Source: Planctomycetota bacterium
GTDB taxonomy: Bacteria > Planctomycetota > B15-G4
NCBI GenBank assembly: GCA_029259715.1
Contig: JAJDEP010000017.1
Span: forward strand, 205,011 to 269,010
Reading direction: 5' to 3'
DNA length: 64,000 bases
How positions within the stretch are numbered: position 1 is the stretch's first letter; each line of letters begins with the position of its first letter. Shown piece after piece: positions 34,383 through 41,957 of this stretch. The position numbers and the translations under genes were made by a program. A model generated the notes under the pieces. It did not search any database and was not told where the DNA came from. It saw only the letters and a program-made list of their open reading frames with translations.

Positions 34383-35111
34383 TCAACAGGGCAGACCCGG
34401 CAAGCCCAGGGCGGCGGCCAGGTCGATCAGCTGCCGGCGGACGGCGGGCACCGCGGCCGGCGCGAGCTCCAGGAACGCCTCGGCGTGGGTCACTTCCCGA
34501 ATGTCCACGTTGATCGTGCGCGCACGGGCCCGGGCCTCGGCCTTGCCCACGATGTCCATCACGCCGAGCTGGCTGGCGAAGGCCTCGAGGGCCGCCTGCT
34601 TGCGCGCCACGACCGGGGTGATGTCGATCAGGAAGCTGGCCATGGACTCGGTGTTCACCTCGTACAGCAGCAGCAGCGGCTCGAGCCCCCGGGCGGTCAG
34701 GGCCGCCGCCGTGGCGTCCAGCGTGGCCACGTGGTCGGGGTGCATCTCGAACGGTGACGGGGCGTAGACCACCGCCGGGGCGACGCGCAGCAGCAGCTCG
34801 CCCAGCCGCTCGGGCAGGCCCCGGTCCCCCGCCACGTCGCCATCCGGAGCGGCCAGGCAGCTCACCGACGTGCTGCCCAGGTGGCGGGCCGCCTCCCGGG
34901 ACTCGGCCAGGCGCTCGTCCGCGTCGCCTCCCTCGCCGCCCGCGGTCACCAGCGCCACGTGCACCGGGTCGCCCCGCTCCAGGTGCAGCGAGACGGTCCC
35001 GCCGCAGCCCAGGATCTCGTCATCCGGGTGGGGTGCCACGACGAGCACGCCCCCCGGGGGGACGCGCGACAGGTCGTACAGCGGCGGGAAGGTCTGGGCC
35101 GGTGGGGTCAT
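34383..35111 (-). CDS. PIG-L/LmbE-family deacetylase
   Basis: 242 residues, a full-length LmbE-like zinc hydrolase that removes acetyl groups from N-acetylated sugars. The zinc/catalytic motif APHPDDE is at 26-32, and the third metal ligand lies in MHPDH at 123-127. The N-terminus (TFPPLYDLSRVPPGGVLVV) is compatible with a soluble cytoplasmic enzyme. The ATG overlaps the stop of the GT4 gene by 4 bp, so the GT4 and this deacetylase are probably translated together. A glycosyltransferase and deacetylase pair can install free amino sugars; a bacillithiol-type pathway is less likely because the partner GT4 is not BshA-like and no BshC is present. Confidence 0.92.
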   Translation of the reverse strand: MTPPAQTFPPLYDLSRVPPGGVLVVAPHPDDEILGCGGTVSLHLERGDPVHVALVTAGGEGGDADERLAESREAARHLGSTSVSCLAAPDGDVAGDRGLPERLGELLLRVAPAVVYAPSPFEMHPDHVATLDATAAALTARGLEPLLLLYEVNTESMASFLIDITPVVARKQAALEAFASQLGVMDIVGKAEARARARTINVDIREVTHAEAFLELAPAAVPAVRRQLIDLAAALGLPGLPC

Positions 35112-36340
35112 GGGCGTTCTCGTGCGCGAGCGTACAACGCCGCCATGCGATCCGCGTGGTCGGCGCTGCCCAGCAGGTCGCGACGGCTGGCCGCGGCCCA
35201 GCGCTGCAACGGCGACGGGTCGGCCAGCAACGCGACGAGCAGGCGCGCCAGTTCGGCCGGACGCGCGGCCGGGAACACGGCACCGGCCTCGCCCACGGCC
35301 TCGGGCAACGCGCCGCGGTCGCTGGCCAGGACCGGGAAGCCCAGCGCCCGGGCCTCGGCCACGACGAGCCCGAAGGTCTCCTCGGCGCGGCTGGGGAACA
35401 CGGCGGCGTCGGCCCGGCCGCGCAGCGTGGCCAGGTCGGCAGCCCCGTAGGCGCCGCCGAACTCCACCGGCAGCCCCCGCGCCGCCGCCCGCAGCTCGCG
35501 ATCGTGCTCGTCGTCGGTCGCCTGGCCCCAGATCACGAGCGACAGGCGCTCGTCGCCCACCAGGCGCAGCGCCTCGATCAGGTCGAGCAGCCCCTTGGCC
35601 GGCGCCAGGTGACCCCAGGTGGCGAGCACCAGACGGCCGTCGGCGACGCGGGCCGGCGGCGGCGGCGCGTCGTCCAGGGGCGCCGGGTGCGGCACGGTGA
35701 CGAGCCGATCAGCATCGAACAGGCCGCTGCGCAGCCAGCGTTCGTGCACCACCCCACTGGGCGCCACCGCGAGCCGCAGCGCCCGCGCTTCGGAACGGGC
35801 GTTGGCGGCGCGCGCCGCCGTCTGCCGCTCCAGCTCCTCCCGTCCGGCGGGGAAGTCGGGCAGCACGCAGGTCACGCAGCGTTCCGCCGGGAGCGGAAAC
35901 GCCTCGGCGCAGGAGTCGCCGTCCGGGCGCAGCAGGAAGAAGCGGGCGCAGACCAACGTGAAGTCGTGCAGCGTCGCCAGCACGACGTGACCACGCCGGT
36001 CGAGTTCGGCCGCCAGGTCGCCGGAGAGGTTGAGCGTGTGGTGCACGTGCACCACGTCGGGTTCGAGCTCGTCGACCAGGGCCGCCACCTGGTCGCGCAC
36101 CCGGGGCAGACGGTGGTCCATGGAGTAGTTCTCGCCCGTGACGCGCAGCACGCGGCGCACGTCGAGCGGCCCCACCCGGTCGTTGCGCACCAGCGGCGGG
36201 TCGGCGCGCTCGTCGCTGCCGGCCACCACCACCGGCTCGTCACCGCGCTCCTGCTGCGCCAGCGCCAGGCGCTCCACGCAGGTCTCCGTCCCGCCGCGGA
36301 ACTCCGGCGGGAACGAGTGCACCAGGTGGACGACCCTCAC
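35108..36340 (-). CDS. Family 4 glycosyltransferase with four-cysteine insert, between two PIG-L deacetylases
   Basis: 410 residues, shortest of the Cys-type GT4s. VVHLVHSFPPEFRGGTE opens the N-terminal domain, DVVHVHHTLNLSG is at 95-107, LATWGHLAPAKGLLDL opens the C-terminal domain, and EETFGLVVAEARALGFP is the donor-site segment. Cysteines 131, 144, 155 and 158 have C-x12-C-x10-C-x2-C spacing. The start is GTG at 36338-36340. Its 3' end overlaps one deacetylase gene and its 5' side is separated from another by a 15-bp tandem repeat, so a joint role in making a deacetylated amino sugar unit is likely but inferred. Confidence 0.9.
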   Translation of the reverse strand: MRVVHLVHSFPPEFRGGTETCVERLALAQQERGDEPVVVAGSDERADPPLVRNDRVGPLDVRRVLRVTGENYSMDHRLPRVRDQVAALVDELEPDVVHVHHTLNLSGDLAAELDRRGHVVLATLHDFTLVCARFFLLRPDGDSCAEAFPLPAERCVTCVLPDFPAGREELERQTAARAANARSEARALRLAVAPSGVVHERWLRSGLFDADRLVTVPHPAPLDDAPPPPARVADGRLVLATWGHLAPAKGLLDLIEALRLVGDERLSLVIWGQATDDEHDRELRAAARGLPVEFGGAYGAADLATLRGRADAAVFPSRAEETFGLVVAEARALGFPVLASDRGALPEAVGEAGAVFPAARPAELARLLVALLADPSPLQRWAAASRRDLLGSADHADRMAALYARARERP

Positions 36341-36356
36341 CGCGTCGGGCTCGGCA

Positions 36357-36461
36357 GGCCACTCGACTGCGGGCCGCTCGACTGCGGGCCGCTCGACTGC
36401 AGGCCGCTCGACTGCAGGCCGCTCGACAGGGGCCCGCTCGACAGGGGCCCGCTCAACCCAG
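36357..36461. repeat. Minisatellite: seven 15-bp tandem copies
   Basis: Seven consecutive 15-bp units, 36357-36371 through 36447-36461, with consensus GGCCGCTCGACTGCG and a few changes that increase toward the PIG-L end. The array fills the gap between the GT4 start and the upstream PIG-L gene, and its last unit runs into the last codons of that gene. No spacers between units. Confidence 0.85.
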
Positions 36462-37184
36462 GTCCTCGAACACCTCGGCCCACAACCCCTCGTCGCTCGT
36501 CTGGTGCGGCATGAGGATCGCCCGGAAACGGTTCAGGCCGTCCACGGCGCGGATGATGTCGGTCTCCTCGAGCTGCGAGCCGTAGCGCCGGATGGCGTCG
36601 AGCTTCAGCGTGAACGTGTCGGTCACGTCCACGACGAGGTCGGCGTCGAGCGGCGACCAGACCTCGTAGCCGAGCAGCCTGGCCGCCAGCGGCTTGCCCG
36701 CCGCGCGGGCCAGTTCGCGGGCCCGCAACATGGCGCGCGCCACGTGGTGGTGATCGGGGTGCGCCTCTCTCACGTGGGGCACGTAGATCACGTCGGGCTC
36801 GAAGCGATTGCACGCGTCGAGCACGCGTTCGGCCACGGCCTCGAGGTCGCCCTCGGTGACCTCCATGGAGTCCGGGTAGTCCCAGAACTCGGTGCTGCCG
36901 ATGCCCAGCACGTGGGCTGCCGCCCGCGCCTCGTTGCGACGCAGCTCCACGTACTCCGCGGGGTCGTAACGGCCGGCCGCGTCACCGTGCACACCCGACG
37001 TGACGAACACCGCGGCCACCCGATCCCCGAGCCGCACGTGCTTCGCCAACGTCGCGCCCGGGCCGATGGACTCGTCGTCCGGGTGCGGCGCGAACACGAG
37101 CACGCGACCACGGTACGGCGGATCGTGGTGCACCTGCGCGATCGCGGGAACGCCGTCGCCTCCGCCCTCACCGCTGGTGGTCAT
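36453..37184 (-). CDS. PIG-L/LmbE-family deacetylase
   Basis: 243 residues. The motif APHPDDE at 32-38 and AHPDHHH at 141-147 give the zinc and catalytic residues of N-acetylglucosamine-type deacetylases. It differs clearly from the second PIG-L gene of the block (34383-35111), so the two probably act on different sugars or steps. The ATG at 37182-37184 is preceded by TAGACT at exactly 7 bp, so the mRNA is likely leaderless. The 3' end has been reshaped by the adjacent 15-bp repeat: the last codons lie in the final unit. First gene of the second glycan block. Confidence 0.92.
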   Translation of the reverse strand: MTTSGEGGGDGVPAIAQVHHDPPYRGRVLVFAPHPDDESIGPGATLAKHVRLGDRVAAVFVTSGVHGDAAGRYDPAEYVELRRNEARAAAHVLGIGSTEFWDYPDSMEVTEGDLEAVAERVLDACNRFEPDVIYVPHVREAHPDHHHVARAMLRARELARAAGKPLAARLLGYEVWSPLDADLVVDVTDTFTLKLDAIRRYGSQLEETDIIRAVDGLNRFRAILMPHQTSDEGLWAEVFEDLG

Positions 37185-37191
37185 GACGCCG

Positions 37192-37197
37192 AGTCTA
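37192..37197 (-). promoter_or_regulatory. Candidate -10 box for the PIG-L gene (leaderless)
   Basis: TAGACT on the minus strand, 7 bp before the ATG at 37184. The same hexamer at the same distance precedes the lipoprotein gene at 48031. No ribosome binding site lies between box and start. Confidence 0.45.
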
Positions 37198-37214
37198 GCG
37201 CCCGAGACAGCGTG

Positions 37215-38489
37215 CTACGAGGGCGCGTTGGCCGGTGACGAATCACCCTCACCGGCGTGCGTGGCGGCCGGATCGTCTTCCGGCTGCGGACGGATGCCCA
37301 GCATCCTGCCCACCAACAGCGCGAGCACGAACACCGAGCCGGAGAACAACGCCCCCATCTTGGCCTCGCCCTGCATCAGCGGATCGGTGTAGGCCACTCC
37401 GGCCACGAACAGCGCGACCGTGAGACCGAGTCCGGCGACCAGCCCCGCCGTCACCAACGCACGGAAGTCCATGCCCTGCGGCAGGGGGAAGCCCACCAGC
37501 GTGCCGAACCAGGAGAACAGGGTGATGCCCAGCGTCTTGCCCACCACGAGCGACGCCAGCACGATCCAGGTCACCCGCCCGACCACGTCGAAGGCCACGC
37601 CCGCGTTGCAGAACGCGAACAGGAACAAGCCCCAGTCCACGGGCGGCTTGACCGTGTGCTCGAAGTCGTCGAGCGGCGAGGGCAGGTCCGACCGGCGGAT
37701 GTCACCGCGCGAGCTCTCCGGGATCAGCCCCGTGTCCGGCAGCGTCTTGGGCATGAACGGCACGATGAACACGAGCGCCAGCGCGGGGTGCAGGTGCGCC
37801 AGGCTCAGCCCCAGCCAGGACACGCTGCCGGCGACGAACACGTAGGGCCACCAGCGGCGCACGTCGAGGCGGCGCAGCAGCAACGCGATGGCCATGCCCC
37901 CCGCTGTCACCAGCAGGTAGATCGGCGCCACGGGGTTGTTCGGGTCGGGATAGAAGATCGCGATGATGCCCAACCCCGCCGCGTCGTCGGCGATGGCCAG
38001 CAGCAGCAGGAAGCTCACCGCCGGATGACGCGCCCCGAAGACCAGACGCGCCACGAGCCAGGCCAGGGCGATGTCGGTCGCGGTCGGGATGCCGAAGCCG
38101 CCGGCGACCACGTCGGCCTGGGCCGGGTCGGCGTACAGCAGGTAGGTCATCCCCAGGAAGACGCCTACCGGACCGACGATGCCGCCCACCGTGCCGAGCA
38201 GCGGGTTGATCGCCTTGCCCACCGGATTGAGCGCGCCGCCCGGCAGCACCGCGTCGGTGATCTCCTTCGTGGCCACGCCGAAGAAGAAGACCATGAACAC
38301 GTCGTTGATCAGGTAGTGCAGGTTGAGGTCGTGACCCAGGAGCTGAAAGCCCACGAGCGGGTGGTCGATCAGGTGGTGGTACCACTCGTAGTTCGTGTTG
38401 GCCGCGGCAAGCGCAGCGAACACGCCGACGATCAACGGCAGCGAGTAGTCGGTGATCCAGGCGAAGGGGCTCTTGCCGTGTGCGCTCAC
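37215..38489 (-). CDS. nhaA: NhaA-family Na+/H+ antiporter
   Basis: 424 residues with about 12 membrane segments, slightly longer than the E. coli protein. It exchanges Na+ for H+ across the inner membrane for pH and salt homeostasis. The family's functional residues are visible: GIPTATDIALAW holds the Asp equivalent to D133, LLAIADDAAGLG the Asp pair equivalent to D163/D164, and the LVVGKTLGI helix the Lys equivalent to K300. LHYLINDVFMVFFFGVATKEI matches the dimer/pH-sensing N-terminal region. A longer charged loop (near 255-285, SSRGDIRRSDLPSPLDDFE) and an acidic C-terminal tail are extra. The GTG start at 38489 has GGAG 6 bp upstream. Stand-alone gene between two glycan blocks, consistent with a marine or saline habitat. 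Confidence 0.95.
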   Translation of the reverse strand: MSAHGKSPFAWITDYSLPLIVGVFAALAAANTNYEWYHHLIDHPLVGFQLLGHDLNLHYLINDVFMVFFFGVATKEITDAVLPGGALNPVGKAINPLLGTVGGIVGPVGVFLGMTYLLYADPAQADVVAGGFGIPTATDIALAWLVARLVFGARHPAVSFLLLLAIADDAAGLGIIAIFYPDPNNPVAPIYLLVTAGGMAIALLLRRLDVRRWWPYVFVAGSVSWLGLSLAHLHPALALVFIVPFMPKTLPDTGLIPESSRGDIRRSDLPSPLDDFEHTVKPPVDWGLFLFAFCNAGVAFDVVGRVTWIVLASLVVGKTLGITLFSWFGTLVGFPLPQGMDFRALVTAGLVAGLGLTVALFVAGVAYTDPLMQGEAKMGALFSGSVFVLALLVGRMLGIRPQPEDDPAATHAGEGDSSPANAPS

Positions 38490-38585
38490 GACCTGCTCCG
38501 GGGAAAGACGATCGAGGGTGGCCCGACGCCGGGCGCCGCGCTCGGGTGCCGCACGCCTGGACGGCGGCGGCGCGGGAGGAGGGGA

Positions 38586-38591
38586 AGCGTA
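38586..38591 (-). promoter_or_regulatory. Candidate -10 box for nhaA
   Basis: TACGCT on the minus strand, about 97 bp before the nhaA start, in the only AT-richer part of the 185-bp gap. Weak; no -35 match. Confidence 0.25.
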
Positions 38592-38644
38592 CGGAATCGA
38601 GGCGCTCGGGTGGAGCCGTCAGTCCGCGCGACGGCCAGTTGCGC

Positions 38645-38669
38645 GGCGCCCCGCCGCGCCCGGGGCGCC
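38645..38669 (-). terminator. GC-rich stem-loop after the export/GT operon
   Basis: GGCGCCCC and GGGGCGCC form a perfect 8-bp stem with a 9-nt loop, 5 bp beyond the stop of the GNAT gene, the last gene of the minus-strand run from 44206. No T run follows. Confidence 0.55.
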
Positions 38670-38674
38670 CCTGA

Positions 38675-39748
38675 TCAAAAGATGTCCGAGTCACCCATGG
38701 TGAAGAACCAGTGGGTCCGCGCCCACTCGAAGTCGTGGTCGAGCATGGAGTCGATGATGCACAGGTTGAAGTTGCTGGGCTCCTCGCCGAGTTCGAGCAC
38801 GTCGAGCGAGTCCCAGTAGGTGGTCTGGGGCATGACCCAGGTCTCGACCCGGTTCCAGCCCCGTTCGGCCGCGGTGATCCGCGCCGCCGCGCCGAGCAGG
38901 GCCGCCACCGCCTCCGTGTCGCCGCCGGGGCCGACCCAGTCCACGACGGGCGTGATCGACTTGTCGGCCCAGCCCAGCCGGAACCAGGCCGCCATGACCG
39001 GCTGGCCCCCCCGGCGGGCGAGCAGCCCGCGATACACCACCCCGGCCCGCTCCCGGTAGCGCCAGCGCAGGTAGGCCGCATCGCGCCAGGTCCCGAGGGG
39101 CACCTCGTCGAGGTGCGACTCGAACAGCGCCGCAGCCACCTCCGGCTGCCCCACGTCGAACTCCTCCACCTCCACGTCCCGGGCGTGCGTGCCCAGCGCC
39201 GCGAGACGCGCGTCGTCGAACACGAGCACGCGCGTGGGCATGGGCGTGAGCACCGGCTTGTACCCCAGGATGCGCGTGCCCGCCTTGTAGGCGCGCTCGT
39301 TGGGCAACCCGTAGATGTACTCGTTGTACGGCTGTTCCCCGGGCACGCACCAGTACGAGAGGAACTCCCTGCCGACCACCACGAACACGCTCTTCTTGCG
39401 CAGGCTGCGCCGCCACGCGCGGTCCACGGCGGTGTCCACGATCTGGGTACACAGCCGGCGCTCACCCTCCACGCTGCAGAAGGCCGGCATGGACGCGTAG
39501 TTGGCGATGATCTTGCCCGCCTCGTCCTCCGCCACGAAGCACTGCAGCCCCGCGGGGTTGTCGGCGAAGAGCTGACGCCAGAGTGCGAGCGGGCGCCGCG
39601 GCATGTCCGGGTTGTCTTCCCGGAACACCTCGTAGAACAGGTCGAGGATGCCCTCCTCGTCGCCCGGTTCGTAGGGTCGCACGACGTACTCACCCTGCCC
39701 CTGGCGACGTTCCCGGGGCGCCGCCCCGCCTGCTTCGTCGCGGCTCAT
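38675..39748 (-). CDS. GNAT-family N-acetyltransferase-like protein
   Basis: 357 residues, longer than a single GNAT domain. The first 160 residues hold a GNAT-like fold: YVVRPYEPGDEEGILDLFYEVF at the start, IIANYASMPA as the central strand, and LCTQIVDTAVDRAWRRSL in the place of the acyl-CoA-binding loop and helix. The second half (around WRYRERAGVVYRGLLARRGG) looks like a second, related domain. Proteins of this type sit in polysaccharide loci and may acylate amino sugars. ATG at 39748 overlaps the GT2 stop by 4 bp; it is the last gene before a stem-loop. The protein ends FFTMGDSDIF. Acyl donor and acceptor are unknown. Confidence 0.75.
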   Translation of the reverse strand: MSRDEAGGAAPRERRQGQGEYVVRPYEPGDEEGILDLFYEVFREDNPDMPRRPLALWRQLFADNPAGLQCFVAEDEAGKIIANYASMPAFCSVEGERRLCTQIVDTAVDRAWRRSLRKKSVFVVVGREFLSYWCVPGEQPYNEYIYGLPNERAYKAGTRILGYKPVLTPMPTRVLVFDDARLAALGTHARDVEVEEFDVGQPEVAAALFESHLDEVPLGTWRDAAYLRWRYRERAGVVYRGLLARRGGQPVMAAWFRLGWADKSITPVVDWVGPGGDTEAVAALLGAAARITAAERGWNRVETWVMPQTTYWDSLDVLELGEEPSNFNLCIIDSMLDHDFEWARTHWFFTMGDSDIF

Positions 39749-40716
39749 GCGGCCCACACCTCGCGCACGGCGCGCCAGATCTGTCGCCGCGCTTCGGCCG
39801 GGGCGCCGTTGCGTCGCAGCGTGCGCACCTCCTCCACACCGCGCCAGGTGGTCATCAGCCGGGCCAGCAGCGCCCCGCGCGCGCCGAACGCCTTGCGGTA
39901 GTAGGCCATCCGGTTGCGGTGCCAGATGCCGCCGAACTCGGGGAACTGGCTCGTGCTCGCGCCCTCGTGGTGCAGGATGCGCGCCTCGGCGACGTACGCC
40001 ACGCGCCAACCGAGCCGCCTGTCGCAGCGCTCGTGGATCCGCCGGCACAGGTCCACGTCGTTGAAGAACAGCCACAGCTCCGGGTCGAACCCGCCCAGCG
40101 CTTCCCACAGCGGGCGCCGCACCAGGAACGCCGCTCCGGGCGGCTGGTCCACGTCGCGCGACGTGGTGTGATCGAAGTCACGCATGAAGTAGCGGGCGAG
40201 GGTGCGGTTGTCCGGGAACCAGCGGTCGAACGCGGTGTCGAAGAAGACCGCCGTCATCAGCGTCGGGAAGGTCTTGCAGCTCAGCTGGGGCGTGCCGTCG
40301 GGGTAGTCGAGTCGCGGCGCGCAGGCCCCGTGCTCGGGATGGGTCACCAGGAAGCCGACCAGCGTGGACAACGCGCCGGGCCCCACCTCGGTGTCCGAGT
40401 TGAGCAACAACACGTACTCGCCGCGCGCGTGGCCCGCGCCGATGTTGTTGCCGATGGCGTAGCCGTCGTTGCGCTCGTTGCGCACCAGGGTCATCTCGGG
40501 GAACTCACGAGCGACCCGATCGGCGCTGTCGTCGCTGCTGTCGTTGTCGACCACGATCACCTCGAAGTCGACTTCGCTCCGCACCGCGCGCAACGACGCC
40601 AGGCAGGCGGCCAGCAGGTCGCTGGTGTTCCAGCTCAGGACGACGATCGACAGCAGCGGGCCGGACGACCCGCGGTCACCGTGCGTGCGGTCCCGCTGCG
40701 ACTCCACCTGCGACAT
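39745..40716 (-). CDS. Family 2 glycosyltransferase
   Basis: 323 residues. LLSIVVLSWNTSD at 21-33, VIVVDNDSSDDSA at 53-65, NDGYAIGNN at 83-91 and the metal motif LLNSDTEVGP at 104-113 define a GT2 enzyme of the WbbL/rhamnosyl group. PGAAFLVRR and LWLFFNDVDLCRRI are the acceptor-side motifs. An N-terminal 20-residue tail is rich in Arg, Asp and Ser. It lies 27 bp downstream of another GT2, overlaps the GNAT gene by 4 bp, and is part of the wzm-wzt run, so its product is likely exported by that ABC transporter. Confidence 0.91.
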   Translation of the reverse strand: MSQVESQRDRTHGDRGSSGPLLSIVVLSWNTSDLLAACLASLRAVRSEVDFEVIVVDNDSSDDSADRVAREFPEMTLVRNERNDGYAIGNNIGAGHARGEYVLLLNSDTEVGPGALSTLVGFLVTHPEHGACAPRLDYPDGTPQLSCKTFPTLMTAVFFDTAFDRWFPDNRTLARYFMRDFDHTTSRDVDQPPGAAFLVRRPLWEALGGFDPELWLFFNDVDLCRRIHERCDRRLGWRVAYVAEARILHHEGASTSQFPEFGGIWHRNRMAYYRKAFGARGALLARLMTTWRGVEEVRTLRRNGAPAEARRQIWRAVREVWAA

Positions 40717-40743
40717 CGCTTCGACGCCCCCGGGCGCGGTTGC

Positions 40744-41940
40744 TCAGGCGTGCCCGCCCACGGTCTCCAGTTCGGCGACCGGCACCGGCGTGGGTGCGGA
40801 CCCTGCACTCGTCTTGACGAGTGACACCGTGCGACGGATCTCGCGCGTGTGACGCTGCACGAAGCGCACGTAGTAGGTGGCCGGGACGAGCCCGTCCCAG
40901 ACCGCGGCCGGCACCTCGAAGCGCTGCGAGACGTCGAGCCGACCGGCGGCGAACACGAAGCCCGGGTCGGCCGAGATCTCGGCGATGTACGGGCCCGAGC
41001 CGGGCACGGCGATCACCGGCGGCGTGTCCACCGGACCGAGTTCATCGATGTTCGCGAACAGGTGGCCGTGGCCTTCGCGCTGTCCGGTGAAGCCCGTCAG
41101 GCTGTCGTAGAGCAACTGCCCGGGCAGCCCGTAGCGCTTGCGGAAGAAGCGCCGGCGGGAGACGGCGTAGCGCGCCCAGGCCAGCTCCTGCGCCTGGCCG
41201 GCGCTGCGGTTGAAGAAGTGCACCATCTGGGCCCGCGGCACGAGGTCGGTCGAGAACCCCTTGCGGTGCAGGCGCAGGCACAGGTCCGCATCCTCGAAGT
41301 AGAACGGGTAGCCGGGATCGAACGGGCCCAGCTCCCTCGCCAGCGGCGCCGACATGAGGAAGCAGAAACCGGAGATCATCGAGCACGAGACGGGCGCCGT
41401 GGCGGTCCACACCCGCAGGGCGCGGTCGGTGCGCGCCGCGGCGTGGCGCCGTCCCTGACCGCGGTAGGTGCGCGCCAGCGACTCCGAGGCCAGCTCACCG
41501 ATGCCGGGCAGGTCGACCGGCGGCAACTGGAAGAAGCGTCCTTCATCGAGGAAGCCCTTGGGGCCGGCCAGGCCGCAGGCCTCATGGGTCGCCAGGTGTT
41601 CGACCAGCGCGGCCAGCGCGCCGCGGAAGGCCTTCACGTCGGGGTTGGACACGAGCACCCAGTCGCCCCGGGCGCGCTCGGCTGCGAGGTTCACCCCCAC
41701 CGCGTAACCGGAGTTCTGCGCGCTGCGGATGACCGTCACGTCCGGTTCGGCCTCGAGCGCGTCGAGCTGCGCCGCCTCGTCGGGACCCGACGCGTTGTCG
41801 GTGACGATGAACTCGAGCGTGCCCTGCTCGCCGTCGCGGCCGGGGAAGCGCTGCTCGCGCAGGTTCTGCACCAGCGCGCGCGTCATCGCACCCGAGCGCC
41901 AGTTCACGATCAGCACGGAGATGTCGGGGTTCTGGGTCAT
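40744..41940 (-). CDS. Family 2 glycosyltransferase with C-terminal extension
   Basis: 398 residues. ISVLIVNWRSG at 7-17, VTDNASGPDE, NSGYAVGVN and the metal site VSNPDVKAF at 97-105 mark a GT2. ISGFCFLMSAPLAREL and FYFEDADLCLRLHRKG are acceptor-side motifs. The last 110 residues (around DELGPVDTPPVIAVPG to TYYVRFVQRHTRE) look beta-rich and resemble a small carbohydrate-binding or chain-end module, not seen in the other GT2s here. ATG at 41940, 17 bp after the wzt stop. Sugar specificity is unknown. Confidence 0.88.
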   Translation of the reverse strand: MTQNPDISVLIVNWRSGAMTRALVQNLREQRFPGRDGEQGTLEFIVTDNASGPDEAAQLDALEAEPDVTVIRSAQNSGYAVGVNLAAERARGDWVLVSNPDVKAFRGALAALVEHLATHEACGLAGPKGFLDEGRFFQLPPVDLPGIGELASESLARTYRGQGRRHAAARTDRALRVWTATAPVSCSMISGFCFLMSAPLARELGPFDPGYPFYFEDADLCLRLHRKGFSTDLVPRAQMVHFFNRSAGQAQELAWARYAVSRRRFFRKRYGLPGQLLYDSLTGFTGQREGHGHLFANIDELGPVDTPPVIAVPGSGPYIAEISADPGFVFAAGRLDVSQRFEVPAAVWDGLVPATYYVRFVQRHTREIRRTVSLVKTSAGSAPTPVPVAELETVGGHA

Positions 41941-41957
41941 GGCTCTTTCGGCATCCG

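Noticed and set aside
36357..36461. CRISPR array
   Set aside because: The 15-bp units are contiguous without spacers and much too short for CRISPR repeats.
34383..37184. Bacillithiol biosynthesis (BshA-BshB-like GT4 plus PIG-L)
   Set aside because: The GT4 carries the four-cysteine insert of the glycan-type enzymes here, BshC is absent, and two different PIG-L genes are present.
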